Source of the DNA: Acidobacteriota bacterium
Lineage (GTDB): Bacteria > Acidobacteriota > Terriglobia > Bryobacterales > JACQDG01
NCBI GenBank assembly: GCA_016201185.1
Contig: JACQDG010000444.1
Location: forward strand, 1 to 7,879
Length of the DNA stretch: 7,879 bases
Direction of reading: 5' to 3'
A program made the translations under genes and the position numbers. The notes beneath the pieces are model-generated. The model did not search any database, was not told the origin of the DNA, and worked only from the letters and a program-made list of their open reading frames with translations. Positions 5,946 through 7,879 of the stretch are shown here, one piece after another (position 1 is the stretch's first letter; each line of letters opens with the position of its first letter).

Positions 5946-7400
5946 ATGTCGTTGATGGTGAGTCGAAGAGAGGCTCTGGCGGCGCTGCTTGCCATGCCCG
6001 CCGGGGCCCTGCCGGCGTCCCCCACAGACTGGACTTTGCAGCAGGCTTCCGAGCAGGTGCGTAAGGGGAAGATCTCGCCGGTTGAGCTGACGCGTGCCTG
6101 CCTGGAGCGCATAGAGCGCCTGAATCCTCAGCTCAACGCCTTTATCACGGTAATGGCGGACCAGGCGCGAGCTCAGGCTGGCCAACTGGAGGCCGAAGGC
6201 CGGGCAGGGAAATGGCGCGGGCCGCTGCACGGCATTCCGATTGGGCTGAAAGACTTGATCGACACCGAAGGCGTGAAAACTACCTGTGCTAGCGCCGTAT
6301 TCGCCAATCGGGTTCCGGCCGAAGACGCCGAGGTCGTACGCCGTCTGAAGCGGGCGGGCGCGGTGCTCATCGGCAAGCAGAATATGCACGAATTCGCTTA
6401 CGGCGGGACTTCGGTGCCCAGCCACTACGGCGCAGTGCACAATCCGTGGAATCCCGACCGGATCGCCGGCGGCTCTTCGGGAGGCCCGGCCGCCGCCGTG
6501 GCCGCCGGCCTTTGTTTCGGTGCACTGGGATCTGACACGGCGGGCTCGATCCGTCAGCCGGCGGCGTACTGCGGCATCACGGGCCTGAAGCCGACCTACG
6601 GGCGAGTGAGCACGCGGGGAGTGGTGCCGCTCTCCTGGTCGCTGGATCACATCGGGCCGCTGTGCCGTACGGCGACCGACGCGGCGTTGCTGGTCGAGGC
6701 TATCGCCGGCTACGATCCGCTGGAGCCTACCAGCGTGGATTGGCCGGTGGAACGTTACTCCGCCATGATGCACGCCAAGACAGCCACATTGAGAGTCGGT
6801 GTGGCGCGGCGCTTCTTCTTCGAGCAGATCGACCCGGAGGTTGAAGCCGCAGCCAACGCGGCCATCGATGTGGTGCGGAAGATGACAGCGGAAGTTCGAG
6901 AAGTGGAGCTCCCTTCTACCCCCGTACTGCCCATCGTGGCTGCCGAGGCCTACGCCTTCCACGCGCCTTATTTCACCAAATCACCGGACCTTTACCAGCC
7001 GGAGACCCGCGAGCGGGTGAAACAGGGCGCAACCGTGACCACAGTGGCGTATGTGGAGGCGCGGCGTGAGCTAGATCGGCTGCGGCGGGCAGCCGGCAGC
7101 TTGTTTTCCACAGTCGACGTGGTGATTACCCCGACAACGCCCACGCCGCCGATCACCATCGAGGAGGCGCGCCAACGCAAGGCTCCGCCGCCGGGAACAG
7201 ATCCGTTGGCCCGCAATACCCGGCTGTTCAATGTGCTGGGGCTGCCGGCCATCTCGGTCCCGTGCGGCTTCACGCGCAGCGGGCTGCCCATCGGTTTACA
7301 CATCGCCGGTCCGCGCTTTGCGGAGGGCCGGGTGCTCGCTGTTGCACACGACTATCAACAGGCGACTGACTGGCACACGCGGCGACCTGCCATTGCGTGA
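5946..7400 (+). CDS. Amidase-signature family hydrolase with a twin-arginine leader
   Basis: 484 residues from ATG 5946-5948 to TGA 7398-7400. The family hydrolyses amide bonds with a Lys-cisSer-Ser triad, and all three are present: Lys102 in PIGLKDLID, Ser177 in AGGSSGGPAAA, and the nucleophile Ser201 in GSDTAGSIRQPAAYCG. The 24-residue spacing between the two serines equals that in mammalian FAAH. The C-terminus carries the usual GLPAISVPCG and GLPIGLHIAGP segments, so the gene is full length. Residues 5-25 (VSRREALAALLAMPAGALPA) look like a Tat leader with a weak SRRxAL motif, suggesting export of the folded enzyme. It resembles GatA in the signature region, but the leader and lack of gatB/gatC neighbours argue against tRNA amidation. 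The natural substrate is unknown. No clear ribosome-binding site precedes ATG 5946 or the alternative ATG 5955. Codon choice appears less G-biased than in the upstream genes. Confidence 0.9.
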   Translation: MSLMVSRREALAALLAMPAGALPASPTDWTLQQASEQVRKGKISPVELTRACLERIERLNPQLNAFITVMADQARAQAGQLEAEGRAGKWRGPLHGIPIGLKDLIDTEGVKTTCASAVFANRVPAEDAEVVRRLKRAGAVLIGKQNMHEFAYGGTSVPSHYGAVHNPWNPDRIAGGSSGGPAAAVAAGLCFGALGSDTAGSIRQPAAYCGITGLKPTYGRVSTRGVVPLSWSLDHIGPLCRTATDAALLVEAIAGYDPLEPTSVDWPVERYSAMMHAKTATLRVGVARRFFFEQIDPEVEAAANAAIDVVRKMTAEVREVELPSTPVLPIVAAEAYAFHAPYFTKSPDLYQPETRERVKQGATVTTVAYVEARRELDRLRRAAGSLFSTVDVVITPTTPTPPITIEEARQRKAPPPGTDPLARNTRLFNVLGLPAISVPCGFTRSGLPIGLHIAGPRFAEGRVLAVAHDYQQATDWHTRRPAIA

Positions 7401-7445
7401 GAGCGGCCGGTGGTAGCGTAGCGAGCGAAGGTCAAACCTGGCGGA

Positions 7446-7879
7446 TTACGGAACCTTGGGGGCCTGGGGAGAGGGGACGAGGGCGAGATCGGCGAGGGAC
7501 CTCTGCTCGGCGCCGTTGGCGGCCAGGCGGGCCAGAGCCAGGACGCAGCCGACCTGTTCGCCGACGGTGGTGAGGAGCTCCATTTCGCTGCCGGTGTGCT
7601 GGTGGGGGTGGCGGTGCTGGATGTTGATCACGCCGACGACCCTGTCGCGGGAGATGACGGGGACCGAGAGAAAGGCCTCGAAGGTGTCCTCGGGCAGGGC
7701 GCCGAAGAACTTGAAGCGCGGGTCGCGGTAGGCCTCCTTGGAGAGGGAAAGCATGCGGCGCTCGCGAGCGACCCAGCCGGTGAGGCCTTCGCTCAACCGC
7801 AGGCGGATCTTGCCGATGGCGGCGGGGTTGGGATTGTTGGAGGCGCACAGAACCAGCTCATCGCTGTCGAGCAGGTAGA
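7446..7879 (-). CDS. GAF-domain protein, C-terminal part (5' end outside window)
   Basis: The minus frame is open from the right edge to TAA 7446-7448, about 143 visible residues. It continues upstream of the internal TTG at 7794-7796 as YLLDSDELVLCASNNPNPAA, so that TTG is not the start. The whole visible part is a GAF sensory domain: strand YLLDSDELVLCAS, the IRLRLSEGLTGWVA turn, DPRFKFFGALPEDTFEAFLS, VPVISRDRVVGVINIQHRHP, and a closing helix SEMELLTTVGEQVGCVLALA. A short tail follows (NGAEQRSLADLALVPSPQAP). GAF domains bind small ligands or tetrapyrroles in signalling proteins. Any output domain must be N-terminal and outside the window, or absent. It is convergent with the amidase gene across 45 nt (7401-7445), in which I see no terminator. 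Confidence 0.82.
   Translation of the reverse strand, partial: YLLDSDELVLCASNNPNPAAIGKIRLRLSEGLTGWVARERRMLSLSKEAYRDPRFKFFGALPEDTFEAFLSVPVISRDRVVGVINIQHRHPHQHTGSEMELLTTVGEQVGCVLALARLAANGAEQRSLADLALVPSPQAPKVP

Noticed and set aside
5898..6962. 354-aa minus-strand ORF opposite the amidase
   Set aside because: The plus strand holds a complete catalytic triad and signature; the antisense product is His/Arg-rich and resembles nothing I know.
1..7879. tRNA, rRNA, CRISPR array, insertion sequence or attachment site
   Set aside because: No cloverleaf-like sequence, regularly spaced repeats, transposase motifs or terminal inverted repeats were seen by eye on either strand.

Overview
The window looks like chromosomal DNA from a high-GC, Gram-negative-type soil bacterium. 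An acidobacterium of the Solibacter/Bryobacter kind is my best guess, from the mixture of exported TPR, Ycf48-like and LssY_C proteins with signal peptides, a redoxin of a type I associate with that phylum, and a GH57 enzyme. This taxonomy is inference, not proof. There are seven genes, two of them cut by the window edges, and no RNA genes, insertion sequences or CRISPR arrays that I can see.

Layout: (1) 1-612 (+) is the 3' end of a GH57 glucanotransferase/amylase-type gene. (2) 620-4521 is a minus-strand block read right to left: an exported Ycf48/BNR-type propeller protein (3415-4521), a LOG-family protein (2580-3389), an exported Gly-rich TPR protein (1167-2411) and an exported peroxiredoxin (620-1147). 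(3) 4589-5785 (+) is divergent from that block and encodes an exported protein with a C-terminal LssY_C domain. (4) 5946-7400 (+) is an amidase-signature enzyme with a twin-arginine leader. (5) 7446-7879 (-) is the 3' end of a GAF-domain protein, convergent with the amidase.

The main result is the peroxiredoxin. Standard ORF calling splits it in two at an in-frame TGA (938-940, minus). The two halves are in the same frame, and the TGA sits exactly where the peroxidatic cysteine of the family belongs (TGG-U-TKEM). A two-part hairpin with a GGA apical loop starts 14 nt after the TGA, and its loop begins 23 nt after it, which matches the bacterial SECIS model. The amidase in the same window ends in TGA, so TGA is still a stop here. 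I therefore read 620-1147 as one selenoprotein gene: a signal-peptide-bearing selenocysteine peroxiredoxin with a single remaining cysteine near its C-terminus. It lies 19 nt downstream of the TPR gene and is probably co-transcribed with it.

Secondary points: the TPR gene has a poor TTG start but a good ribosome-binding site and ATG one frame away, separated by a six-T run; three copies of a CAAGTG/CACTTG motif lie upstream of the amidase; and LssY_C is attached to a secreted beta-rich region instead of a membrane phosphatase.
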